A stretch of DNA of 7,715 bases from Polaromonas sp. (GTDB lineage Bacteria > Pseudomonadota > Gammaproteobacteria > Burkholderiales > Burkholderiaceae_C). The stretch spans positions 1-7,715 of the forward strand of contig JAQGMN010000086.1 in assembly GCA_028292345.1 (NCBI GenBank), in the 5' to 3' direction. The translations under genes were made by a program, and so were the position numbers. The notes under the pieces are model-generated. The model saw only the letters and a list, made by a program, of their open reading frames with translations, had not been told where the DNA came from and did no database searches. Shown piece by piece: positions 1 through 5,764 of the stretch; position 1 is the stretch's first letter, and each line of letters starts with the position of its first letter.

Positions 1-885
1 GCGGCGAAAGGCTATTTCAAGGACGCCAGGCTCGACGTGACGGTGGACGCCGGCAACGGCTCGGGCGGCACGGTCACGCGCGTGGCGTCGGGCGCCTACG
101 ACATGGGCTTTGCCGACATGGCCGCGCTGATGGAATTCCATGCCAACAATGTGGATGCGCCGAACAAGCCGGTCGCGGTGATGATGGTCTACAACGACAC
201 GCCGGCCTCGGTCATGGCGCTGAAGAAATCGGGCATCCGGGCCCCCGCCGACCTGAGCGGCAAGAAGTTCGGCGCGCCGGTGTTCGACGCCGGCCGCCGG
301 GCCTTTCCGATCTTTGCCAAGGCCAACAACATCAGCAACGTGAACTGGACCGCGATGGACCCGGCGCTGCGCGAGACCATGCTGATCCGCGGCGACATCG
401 ACGCCATCACCGGCTTCACCTTCACCTCGCTGCTGAACCTGGAGGCGCGCGGCGTCAAGGCCGCCGACGTGGTCGTGCTGCCCTACCCCGACTTCGGCGT
501 GAAGCTCTACGGCAACGTCATCATCGCCTCGCCGAAAATGATCAAGGACAACCCGGCGGCGGTCAAGGCCTTTTTGGTCGCCTTTGCCAAGGGCGCCAAG
601 GACGTGATCGCCAACCCGGCCGCCGCGATTGCCGATGTCAAGGCGCGCGACGGCATCGTCAATCCGGAACTTGAAACCCGGCGCCTGAAGCTGGCCATCG
701 ACACCGTGATCAACAGCCCCAACGCCCGCGCCGAGGGCTTCGGCCAGGTCAACGGCCCACGCCTGTCGCTGATGGCGTCGCAGGTGTCGGACGCCTTTGG
801 CACCAAGACCCGCGTGAACCCCGAGGCGGTCTGGAACGGCGCGTTCCTGCCCACCAAGGCGGAATTGAACGTCCTTCCCAAATAA
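1..885 (+). CDS. NMT1/THI5-type ABC transporter substrate-binding protein, 5' truncated by window edge
   Basis: Periplasmic solute-binding component of an ABC importer of the NMT1/THI5/SsuA-TauA superfamily. The reading frame is open from base 1 and gives 294 residues ending at TAA 883-885; the true start and signal peptide lie outside. Alignment by eye to the second binding protein at 4745 suggests about 48 N-terminal residues are missing. Seen: 'GYFKDARLDVTVDAG', then 'TRVASGAYDMGFADM' and 'LYGNVIIASPKMI', the usual segments of this fold that have clear counterparts in the second copy. An internal GTG at 37 lies inside the conserved domain and is not a plausible start. The ATPase and permease follow on the same strand, so this is the binding protein of that transporter. 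The family takes up pyrimidines, sulfonates, nitrate, purine-like and other small molecules. The deaminase gene in the operon and the riboswitches nearby favour a purine-type ligand, which is inference. Confidence 0.9.
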   Translation, partial: AAKGYFKDARLDVTVDAGNGSGGTVTRVASGAYDMGFADMAALMEFHANNVDAPNKPVAVMMVYNDTPASVMALKKSGIRAPADLSGKKFGAPVFDAGRRAFPIFAKANNISNVNWTAMDPALRETMLIRGDIDAITGFTFTSLLNLEARGVKAADVVVLPYPDFGVKLYGNVIIASPKMIKDNPAAVKAFLVAFAKGAKDVIANPAAAIADVKARDGIVNPELETRRLKLAIDTVINSPNARAEGFGQVNGPRLSLMASQVSDAFGTKTRVNPEAVWNGAFLPTKAELNVLPK

Positions 886-902
886 CCGATTGCTCTTTAT
901 TT

Positions 903-948
903 AATAGCTGCTTGCGCTTGCTGGACAAGCGCAAGCGCACATTTTGAT
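903..948 (+). repeat. REP-like palindromic repeat, copy 1
   Basis: ATAGCTG (904-910) is followed by a perfect 10-bp inverted repeat, CTTGCGCTTG (911-920) and CAAGCGCAAG (926-935), around a 5-base loop, then CGCACATTTTGAT. A second copy with the same order of parts lies on the other strand at 3315-3364. I recall similar 'ATAGCTG...GCGCTTG...AAGCGC' elements scattered between genes in Comamonadaceae, but I have not checked this. It sits between the binding-protein stop and the ATPase start, and its 3' end runs into the candidate ATG at 947. In RNA it would form a hairpin that could stabilise the upstream message or lower downstream expression. There is no T-run, so it is not a canonical terminator. 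Confidence 0.75.
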
Positions 949-1780
949 GCCTAACACCATGCAAGAAACCGCAACACCCTGGTTTGTCGATTTCCAGGAT
1001 GTCTGGCTCGCCTACAACGACGAGTTGCTCAAGCAGAACAACTTCGCGGTCGAGGCCATCGACCTGAAAGTCAAGCCCGGCGAGTTCATCGCCATCGTCG
1101 GGCCGTCGGGCTGCGGCAAATCGACCTTCATGAAGCTGGCGACCGGCCTGAAGATGCCGTCGATGGGCAAGATCAGGATCGACGGCCAGCCCGTGACCGG
1201 GCCGCTGAAGGTCTCGGGCATGGCCTTCCAGGCGCCGTCGCTGCTGCCCTGGCGGACCACGGTGGACAACGTGCTGCTGCCGCTGGAAATCGTCGAGCCC
1301 TTTCGGCAACAGTTCAAGCACAAGCGCAGGGAATACGAGGAGCGTGCGCGCCGGCTGCTGCAAAAGGTCGGCCTGGGCGGCTACGAGGACAAGTTCCCGT
1401 GGCAGCTGTCGGGCGGCATGCAGCAGCGCGCCAGCATCTGCCGCGCCTTGATCCACGAGCCGAAAATGCTGCTGCTCGACGAGCCCTTCGGCGCGCTGGA
1501 TGCCTTCACGCGCGAGGAGCTCTGGTGCATCCTGCGCGACCTGTGGACCGAGCAGCGATTCAACGTGATCCTGGTGACGCACGACCTGCGCGAGTCGGTG
1601 TTCCTGGCCGACACGGTGTATGTGATGAGCCGCAGCCCCGGCCGCTTCGTCGTCAAGCGCGAGATCGACCTGCCGCGCCCGCGCGAGCTGGAACTGACCT
1701 ACACCCAGGAATTCGCCGACATCGTGCTCGAACTGCGCGGCCACATCGGCGCCTTCCGCAAGCCGGCGGCCGTCGCCTGA
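947..1780 (+). CDS. ABC importer ATP-binding protein (SsuB/TauB type)
   Basis: Cytoplasmic ATPase that drives the importer whose permease and binding protein are its neighbours. With ATG 947 it has 277 residues. Seen: Walker A GPSGCGKST at residues 52-60, Q-loop glutamine 95 in 'AFQAPSLLPW', signature LSGGMQQR at 154-161, Walker B 'LLLDEP' with D178/E179, D-loop 'GALD' and switch His212 in 'LVTHD'. 'LLPW' after the Q-loop and 'THD..E..fLAD' are typical of the nitrate/sulfonate/taurine subfamily, and the length is slightly above the usual ~255-265. The start is uncertain: TTG 944, ATG 947 and ATG 959 are all in frame, none has a clear Shine-Dalgarno, and 947 lies at the edge of the REP-like repeat. 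ATG 959 would shorten the protein by four residues. The permease follows after 51 bases. Confidence 0.93.
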   Translation: MPNTMQETATPWFVDFQDVWLAYNDELLKQNNFAVEAIDLKVKPGEFIAIVGPSGCGKSTFMKLATGLKMPSMGKIRIDGQPVTGPLKVSGMAFQAPSLLPWRTTVDNVLLPLEIVEPFRQQFKHKRREYEERARRLLQKVGLGGYEDKFPWQLSGGMQQRASICRALIHEPKMLLLDEPFGALDAFTREELWCILRDLWTEQRFNVILVTHDLRESVFLADTVYVMSRSPGRFVVKREIDLPRPRELELTYTQEFADIVLELRGHIGAFRKPAAVA

Positions 1781-1831
1781 GCGCCGGCGCTTTCCATTTA
1801 CTGCTTTTTCCTGCTTCTCGCCAAGGCTTTC

Positions 1832-2596
1832 ATGCACAACAAAACCGTCGAGCGCTGGTCCCCGTGGCTGCTGCTGACCACCGTGATCGTGCTGTGGCAG
1901 GTCATCTGCTCGGCCTTCGCCATTTCCGAATTCATCTTTCCGAGCCCGTGGCGCATCTGGACGCAGCTGGTGGAATTCAAGGGCCTGATCGCCGGCCACG
2001 CCTGGCGCACCTACTGGGTGACGATGGCCGGTTTCGGCCTGGCCATCGTGGTCGGCGTGCTGCTGGGTTTTCTGGTCGGCAGCTCGCGCCTGGCATATGC
2101 GGCGCTGTACCCGCTGATGACGGCGTTCAATGCGCTGCCCAAGGCGGCGTTCGTGCCCATCCTGGTGGTGTGGTTCGGCATTGGCGCGGGCCCGGCGATC
2201 TTGACGGCGTTTTTGATCTCGTTTTTTCCGATCATGGTGAACATCGCCACCGGCCTGGCGACGCTGGAGCCTGAACTCGAAGACGTGCTGCGGGTGCTGG
2301 GCGCCCGACGCTGGGACGTGCTGGTCAAGGTCGGCCTGCCGCGCTCGATGCCGTATTTTTACGGTTCGCTCAAGGTGGCGATCACGCTGGCGTTTGTCGG
2401 CACCACGGTGTCGGAAATGACCGCGGCCAACGAAGGCATCGGCTATCTCTTGATCTCGGCCGGCTCGTCGATGCAGATGGGCCTGGCGTTTGCCGGCCTG
2501 ATGGTTGTCGGCGCGATGGCCATGGCGATGTACGAGCTGTTCAGCCTGGTGGAAAAGCACACCACCGGCTGGGCGCATCGCGGCTCGCAAGGCTGA
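1832..2596 (+). CDS. ABC importer permease (SsuC/TauC type, BPD_transp_1 family)
   Basis: Inner-membrane channel subunit of the importer, 254 residues, near the usual 250-270. Six hydrophobic segments can be read at about residues 12-31, 60-83, 90-118, 119-142, 175-195 and 215-240. The cytoplasmic EAA-type coupling loop, which contacts the ATPase, is visible as 'EPELEDVLRVLGARRWDV' followed by 'VGLPRSMPY', with the conserved Gly and LP in place. ATG 1832 is preceded by AAGG (1823-1826) at a suitable distance. The stop TGA (2594-2596) overlaps the ATG of the deaminase as TGATG, indicating translational coupling and one operon. The transported substrate cannot be read from this protein. Confidence 0.94.
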   Translation: MHNKTVERWSPWLLLTTVIVLWQVICSAFAISEFIFPSPWRIWTQLVEFKGLIAGHAWRTYWVTMAGFGLAIVVGVLLGFLVGSSRLAYAALYPLMTAFNALPKAAFVPILVVWFGIGAGPAILTAFLISFFPIMVNIATGLATLEPELEDVLRVLGARRWDVLVKVGLPRSMPYFYGSLKVAITLAFVGTTVSEMTAANEGIGYLLISAGSSMQMGLAFAGLMVVGAMAMAMYELFSLVEKHTTGWAHRGSQG

Positions 2597-3090
2597 TGCA
2601 CGTGCAGTTTCCCGCAATGACGCCCGAGCAGATCACGCGCCACCTGCAACGCGCCAACGACGTGGCCCGGCGCGCGATGACGCTGGGCCGCCACCCGTTC
2701 GGCGCCATCCTGGTCGCGCCCGACGGCGAGACGGTGCTGATGGAGCAGGGCAACGTGGACACGGTGAACCATGCCGAATCGGTGCTGGCGCGCCATGCCG
2801 TTCTCAACTACGGCGCCGATTACCTGTGGAACTGCACGCTGGTCACCACCGTCGAGCCGTGCGCGATGTGCGCGGGAACGCAGTACTGGGCGCACATCGG
2901 CCGGCTGGTGTACGGCATGACCGAAGCGCGCCTGCTGAGCCTGACCGGCAACCATGGCGAGAACCCGACGATGGACCTGCCCTGCCGCGAGGTGTTCGCC
3001 CGGGGCCAGAAGGCGGTTCAGGTGATCGGTCCGGTGCTGGCCATGGAAGAGGCGATTGCCGCGCTGCACCGGGATTTCTGGGCTGCGTGA
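2596..3090 (+). CDS. CDA-fold zinc-dependent nucleobase/nucleoside deaminase, copy 1 (guanine-deaminase-like)
   Basis: Cytoplasmic hydrolytic deaminase of the cytidine/deoxycytidylate deaminase superfamily, 164 residues. The zinc site is complete: His59-Ala-Glu61 in 'VNHAES' (His ligand and catalytic Glu) and Cys89-x-x-Cys92 in 'EPCAMCAG'. The N-terminal helix, 'HPFGAILV' strand and C-terminal 'LHRDFW' follow the layout of the GuaD/TadA/nucleoside-deaminase branch (COG0590-like). TadA is unlikely, because the gene sits in an importer operon and a second paralogue lies at 5761. ATG 2596 overlaps the permease stop (TGATG), with AAGG at 2589-2592 close upstream; ATG 2617 has no better ribosome site. 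Given the xanthine-type riboswitches next door, deamination of an aminopurine such as guanine to xanthine is a reasonable hypothesis. Other amino-heterocycles are equally possible by sequence. Confidence 0.9.
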   Translation: MHVQFPAMTPEQITRHLQRANDVARRAMTLGRHPFGAILVAPDGETVLMEQGNVDTVNHAESVLARHAVLNYGADYLWNCTLVTTVEPCAMCAGTQYWAHIGRLVYGMTEARLLSLTGNHGENPTMDLPCREVFARGQKAVQVIGPVLAMEEAIAALHRDFWAA

Positions 3091-3152
3091 GGCGCTTGCC
3101 TTGACAGGCGCTGCGTTGTCTTTTGCCTGCTTCTGTTGGGTTTTTTGGTTTC

Positions 3153-3225
3153 GAGCGCCTGCCCGGCGGGGGGTAACTTTCTTTTCTGGCAAAAAAGAAA
3201 GTTACCCCCCGCCGGGAAGGCGCTC
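3153..3225. repeat. Long near-perfect palindrome (33-position stem), possible bidirectional terminator or MITE-like element
   Basis: Left arm 3153-3185 pairs with right arm 3193-3225 with a single mismatch (3161/3217). The 24 innermost positions (3162-3185 with 3193-3216) are perfect: CCCGGC, then a run of six G, then TAACTTTC and four T. The spacer 3186-3192 is CTGGCAA. Weaker symmetry extends outward on both sides (GGTTTTTTGGT on the left, ACCTGAAAACC on the right, and further 'GCTTCTGT'-like pieces), so the element may span about 3110-3280. I recall related hairpins containing TAACTTTCTTTT recurring between genes of Comamonadaceae. No transposase or target duplication was seen. The position between convergent genes suits a bidirectional terminator. 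Confidence 0.8.
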
Positions 3226-3314
3226 CGCACCTGAAAACCACAGAAGAAGCAAACCAAAGCCCCCAAAAAAACACAGCGATCAAGCCGCAGGCGTTAATCA
3301 TTACCAGACCATAA

Positions 3315-3364
3315 TTAATAAAAATAATACCCGCAGCGCTTACTCAACAAGCGCTGACAGCTAT
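3315..3364 (-). repeat. REP-like palindromic repeat, copy 2
   Basis: On the minus strand it reads ATAGCTG (3364-3358), then an 8-bp inverted repeat CAGCGCTT / AAGCGCTG (3356-3349 and 3341-3334) around a 7-base loop, then CGGGTATTATTTTTAT. It matches copy 1 (903-948) in order and in the segments ATAGCTG, GCGCTTG, AAGCGC and the T-rich tail, while some stem bases differ in a pair-preserving way. It begins six bases after the Rieske stop codon. A small extra inverted repeat, GCTATA/TATAGC (3360-3365 and 3371-3376), spans that stop. The hairpin followed by a T-rich minus-strand tail could help end or protect the Rieske transcript. Confidence 0.65.
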
Positions 3365-3369
3365 ATTCT

Positions 3370-4428
3370 TTATAGCAAAGCATTGATCCTGAAGACTTCG
3401 CTCTCGCCATGCCGGGCCAGCAAGTCCATCAGCTTGCGGCGAATCAAAATGCCCGGCCGGTCGGACTCCATCGAAAACTCGACGCCGCGCCGGCGCAGGT
3501 CCACCAGCGCGTCGGGGTCGGTCGATTCCAGGATGTCCTTGTCCTCGCGCGTGATCTCCTCATCGAAATCGATCAGCATCTGCGCTGGGCAGTCGGACTC
3601 CAGGTCGTTGCGGAACAGCCACTGGCACAGCTGCATGCGGCCGTCGTCAATCGGCGTGAAGCAGTTGATGATGATGTGCCGGATGCCCGACGGGTATTCG
3701 ATGTCGAGCCGGCGCGAAAACGGCAGGTAGTAGGCATTGCGCATGTGGCGCTGCGTGATGGCATCCGTCACGCCGCTGATGCGGTGGAATTTGGCCGGAT
3801 TGGCCGCGTCGATCACGGTTTCGGCATAAAAGCCGGTGCCCTTTTCCACCAGCTCGTACTTGCTCGGCGCGGGCGACGCCGCCACGCCGAAGGTCGCCCG
3901 GTGGACGAAGCTGAAGTGCGAGTTGTCAAAGGAGTTTTCCAGCGCGCGCAGCGGGCTGGTGGCCCATTCCTCGTAAAACTGGAAGATGGTGCGGTAGCCG
4001 GGATCGGAAAACTCGGGCATCTCCGGCAGGTCGGCAATCGGTTCTTCGAGCGCCACCCAGGCATAGCCGTAGCGCGCGGTGCAGCGGTAGGCGGTGGTCT
4101 TGTAGTCGGGCGGCACGCTGCGCTCGGCCGCGTACTGCGGAATCCGCACCACCGTGCCGGCGCGGTCGTAGGTCCAGCCGTGGTAGGCGCACTGCAGCTG
4201 GCCCTGGGCGCAGGCCTGCCCTTCGGCATTGACGCACCAGCCTTTGGACAGCCGGGCGGTGCGGTGGCAGCAGCGGTCGCGCAGGGCGGCGGGCTGGCCC
4301 TCGGCATCGAGAAACAGCACGATGTTCTCGCCCAGCAGGGTAAAGGGTTTCGGTCCGGCGGCCAGTTCGCTCAGGGGCATGACGGCATGCCAGAACTTGC
4401 GGAAAACGGGTTGTTGGGTGACCAGCAT
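3370..4428 (-). CDS. Rieske non-heme iron oxygenase, catalytic subunit
   Basis: Cytoplasmic terminal oxygenase, 352 residues, the length of single-chain N/O-demethylase and pheophorbide-oxygenase-type enzymes. Rieske [2Fe-2S] ligands: Cys53-x-His55 ('DRCCHR') and Cys80-x-x-His83 ('LQCAYHGW'). Mononuclear iron site: Asp168, His171 and His176 in 'ENSFDNSHFSFVH', with a third carboxylate probably Asp296 in 'REDKDILES'. The gap between the two Rieske halves is longer than the common 15-17 residues and contains extra Cys65 and Cys73. ATG 4428 is chosen because AAGGAG (4441-4436) lies seven bases upstream; the longer frame from 4464 has no such site. No reductase or ferredoxin is in the window, so the electron donor is elsewhere. 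A xanthine-riboswitch-like leader precedes it, which points to a purine-related substrate (hydroxylation or N-demethylation, inference). It is monocistronic here. Confidence 0.93.
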   Translation of the reverse strand: MLVTQQPVFRKFWHAVMPLSELAAGPKPFTLLGENIVLFLDAEGQPAALRDRCCHRTARLSKGWCVNAEGQACAQGQLQCAYHGWTYDRAGTVVRIPQYAAERSVPPDYKTTAYRCTARYGYAWVALEEPIADLPEMPEFSDPGYRTIFQFYEEWATSPLRALENSFDNSHFSFVHRATFGVAASPAPSKYELVEKGTGFYAETVIDAANPAKFHRISGVTDAITQRHMRNAYYLPFSRRLDIEYPSGIRHIIINCFTPIDDGRMQLCQWLFRNDLESDCPAQMLIDFDEEITREDKDILESTDPDALVDLRRRGVEFSMESDRPGILIRRKLMDLLARHGESEVFRINALL

Positions 4429-4434
4429 CAAAGC

Positions 4435-4441
4435 GCTCCTT
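4435..4441 (-). promoter_or_regulatory. Shine-Dalgarno of the Rieske gene, able to pair with the aptamer P1 strand
   Basis: On the minus strand AAGGAGC precedes ATG 4428. It fixes the start codon against the upstream in-frame ATGs near 4464. GCUCUU (4462-4457), which contains part of the 3' strand of aptamer stem P1, can pair with AGGAGC here (six pairs including one G-U) across a 16-base loop. A competing outer helix, CUUGAA (4529-4524) with UUCAAG (4444-4439), also touches this site. Confidence 0.6.
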
Positions 4442-4458
4442 GAATTGAATGACATCAA

Positions 4459-4515
4459 GAGCAATTTCCGGCCGGTGGCTGCCTTCGCGCAGGCACCGGG
4501 TGAACGCTTCTACTC
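4459..4515 (-). promoter_or_regulatory. Xanthine riboswitch candidate (NMT1 motif) in the leader of the Rieske gene
   Basis: Read on the minus strand: box 1 GAGTAGAAGCGTTCA (4515-4501), then a hairpin, then box 2 CCGGAAATTGCTC (4471-4459). The box ends pair as a short P1 (GAGUA with UGCUC, one G-U). The central hairpin P2 has CCGGUG/CACCGG, a C-C mismatch, CUGC/GCAG and a six-base loop GCGAAG. The unpaired box interiors form a large internal bulge, GAAGCGUUCA opposite CCGGAAAU. Both boxes recur identically in the leader of the gene at 4745, around a hairpin of different sequence. The hairpin-with-conserved-bulge form and the dioxygenase/NMT1-transporter context agree with what I recall of the NMT1-motif class, shown to bind xanthine and uric acid. 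The class assignment is from memory, not a covariance-model search. The aptamer ends 30 bases before ATG 4428. Confidence 0.75.
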
Positions 4516-4615
4516 CAGGAATTTTCAAGCAATTAGCAGGCCAACGCCCGCAAAACCCCGAAGGCCATGATCCAGCGCAAACCTGGCATGCGAAATGCAT
4601 GGATGGCTGGGCAGC
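4516..4615. promoter_or_regulatory. Core of the divergent promoter region
   Basis: If both aptamers are transcribed, both start sites must lie in or beyond this 100-base core, so the two promoters are packed back to back or overlap. I see no convincing -35/-10 pair on either strand. A short palindrome, CATGC-GAAAT-GCATG (4587-4601), could be a regulator site, but five-base arms are weak evidence. Confidence 0.4.
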
Positions 4616-4680
4616 GAGTAGAAGCGTTCAGCGGCCTTGAGACCCGAAAACTTGCGGTTCGGGCCGCCCGGAAATTGCTC
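4616..4680 (+). promoter_or_regulatory. Xanthine riboswitch candidate (NMT1 motif) in the leader of the binding protein-deaminase operon
   Basis: On the plus strand: box 1 GAGTAGAAGCGTTCA (4616-4630), a 37-base hairpin region (4631-4667), box 2 CCGGAAATTGCTC (4668-4680). The hairpin has GCGGCC (4631-4636) paired with GGCCGC (4662-4667), and inside it CGAA (4645-4648) with UUCG (4658-4661). P1 is GAGUA (4616-4620) with UGCUC (4676-4680). Box sequences are identical to those in the Rieske leader, while P2 differs in sequence and length but stays paired. That pattern is expected of a structured RNA rather than of a DNA operator. It ends 64 bases before ATG 4745. The intervening leader has further possible helices (GCCC/GGGC near 4694-4711, CAGGG/CCCTG at 4706-4710 and 4728-4732), but no T-run terminator, so translational control is more likely than termination. 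Confidence 0.75.
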
Positions 4681-4744
4681 CTGAAAACCCAGATGCCCCT
4701 TGAAACAGGGCTTTGGATCTTCATGAACCCTGACTGGAAACGCC

Positions 4745-5764
4745 ATGAAACGCCGTTTATTCGTGGGCAGCGCCTGCGCCCTTGCCCTTCCCGCCGTGTG
4801 GAGCCAATCCGCGCCCAAGCTCACCCCGGTCAAGTTCACGCTCGACTTCCGCGTCAACGGGCAGACCTCGCCGTTTTTCCTGGCGCAAAGCCTGGGCTAC
4901 TACCGCGACGAAGGACTCGATGTGACCATCGACGTGGGCGCCGGTTCGGTGGCGTCCATCACGCGCATTGCCAGCGGCGTGTACCAGATGGGCCTGGGCG
5001 ACATCACCGGGCTGGTGGAATTCAATGCGCAAAACCCGGGCACTCCTTTGGTGCAGGCGGTGTACCAGTACTACAACCGCGCGCCGTTTGTGATCATTGG
5101 GCGCAAGGACCGGGGCATCACCACCGAGTTCGGCAGCCTGGAGGGCAAGCGCATCGCCGCCGCCGCGGTGGAGTCCACGCGCCGGGTGTGGCCCATGGTG
5201 GCCCGCAAGCTCAACGCCAAGCCCGACCTGTTCAACTGGATCACGACCGATTTCAGCGTGCGCGACAACGTCATGGTGCGCGGCGACGTGGACGGCGCGA
5301 CGTTTTTCCATGATTCGGCCGTGTCGCTGTTTTCGCGCATGAAGGCGCAGGAGCTGTCGGTGTTGCCGTATTCGAAAGCGGGCGTCAACCTGTACGGCAA
5401 TGCCATTTTGGCCAGCAGCAACCTGATCGCGCAGAACCCCAAGGTAGTGGCGGCCTTCCTGCGCGCCACCAACCGTGCGATCGTGGCCACCTTCGCCAAC
5501 CCGGCGGCCTCGATTGCGGCCACGCGCCAGCGCGAGCCGATGCTCGATGAAAAGGTCGAGCTGGAGCGCTGGAAGATCACCGCGCAGTATGTCGGCGCCA
5601 GCGACACCGCCAGCCACGGGCTGGGCGACATCCGAAAGCTCTACCTGGAGCAGCAGGTCGACGACGTGGCCGAAACCTTCAGCCTGAAAAACCGGCCCAG
5701 CGCCGACAGCCTCTTCAACCTGTCGATGCTGCCGCCCAAGGCCGAGCGGATGGTCAGGGCATGA
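4745..5764 (+). CDS. NMT1/THI5-type ABC transporter substrate-binding protein, second copy
   Basis: Complete periplasmic binding protein, 339 residues. Signal peptide: MKRR, hydrophobic 'LFVGSACALALPAVW', probable signal peptidase I cleavage near residues 20-22 (VWS-QS). The internal Cys lacks a good lipobox. The mature part starts 'KLTPVKFTLDFRVNGQ', the usual first strand of the family, followed by 'LGYYRDEGLDVTIDVG' and 'TRIASGVYQMGLGD', which match the first binding protein; 'NLYGNAILASSNLI' matches its 'LYGNVIIASPKMI'. ATG 4745 has GGA (4736-4738) upstream. The stop overlaps the next ATG (ATGA, 5761-5764), so it is coupled to the deaminase. No ATPase or permease accompanies it; it may use the transporter at 947-2596 or one elsewhere. 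A xanthine-riboswitch-like leader precedes it, suggesting a purine-type ligand (inference). Confidence 0.93.
   Translation: MKRRLFVGSACALALPAVWSQSAPKLTPVKFTLDFRVNGQTSPFFLAQSLGYYRDEGLDVTIDVGAGSVASITRIASGVYQMGLGDITGLVEFNAQNPGTPLVQAVYQYYNRAPFVIIGRKDRGITTEFGSLEGKRIAAAAVESTRRVWPMVARKLNAKPDLFNWITTDFSVRDNVMVRGDVDGATFFHDSAVSLFSRMKAQELSVLPYSKAGVNLYGNAILASSNLIAQNPKVVAAFLRATNRAIVATFANPAASIAATRQREPMLDEKVELERWKITAQYVGASDTASHGLGDIRKLYLEQQVDDVAETFSLKNRPSADSLFNLSMLPPKAERMVRA

Larger units (their letters stand above)
3091..3369. other. Gene-free region between convergent genes (deaminase 1 and Rieske oxygenase)
   Basis: No credible coding sequence. The small ORFs here arise from the two arms of the palindrome and run antisense into neighbours. 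Contents in order: the direct repeat AGGCGCT just after the deaminase stop, a T-rich stretch, a very long palindrome (3153-3225), an A-rich and then AT-rich segment, and a REP-like repeat (3315-3364) abutting the Rieske stop codon. The 3300-3375 part is much more AT-rich than the flanking genes. The region probably acts as a two-way transcription end for the convergent genes. Confidence 0.75.

Noticed and set aside
37..885. GTG 37 as the true start of the first binding protein
   Set aside because: The frame is open to base 1, and the preceding codons (AAKGYFKDARLD) match the conserved region of the second binding protein, so the gene begins upstream of the window.
749..2617. Very long minus-strand open frame (about 620 codons)
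   Set aside because: Lies antisense to the binding-protein end, ATPase and permease, which have clear motifs. Its product is a low-complexity Arg/His/Gln-rich stream typical of shadow frames in GC-rich DNA.
3153..3225. Simple Rho-independent terminator of deaminase 1
   Set aside because: The stem is much too long and no plus-strand T-run follows it (the downstream flank is CGCACCTGAAAACC). A terminating effect is possible, but the element is more than a standard terminator.
3056..3730. Plus-strand open frame running from the deaminase end across the palindrome
   Set aside because: The product is composed of the translated palindrome arms and then antisense Rieske sequence; no domain, and no conserved start.
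3409..4443. Plus-strand open frame of about 340 codons
   Set aside because: Antisense to the Rieske oxygenase, whose cluster and iron-site motifs are intact.
4459..4680. Inverted repeat as insertion-sequence ends or a LysR-type DNA operator
   Set aside because: The two matching boxes on each side are separated by different hairpin sequences of different length that nevertheless pair, and there is no transposase between them. A leader-RNA explanation accounts for all of this better.
4429..4744. TPP (thi-box) riboswitch, considered because NMT1/THI5 proteins are often named for thiamine precursor transport
   Set aside because: I could not find the conserved CUGAGA and ACCUGAUC-type segments on either strand, whereas the NMT1-motif-like boxes are present twice.
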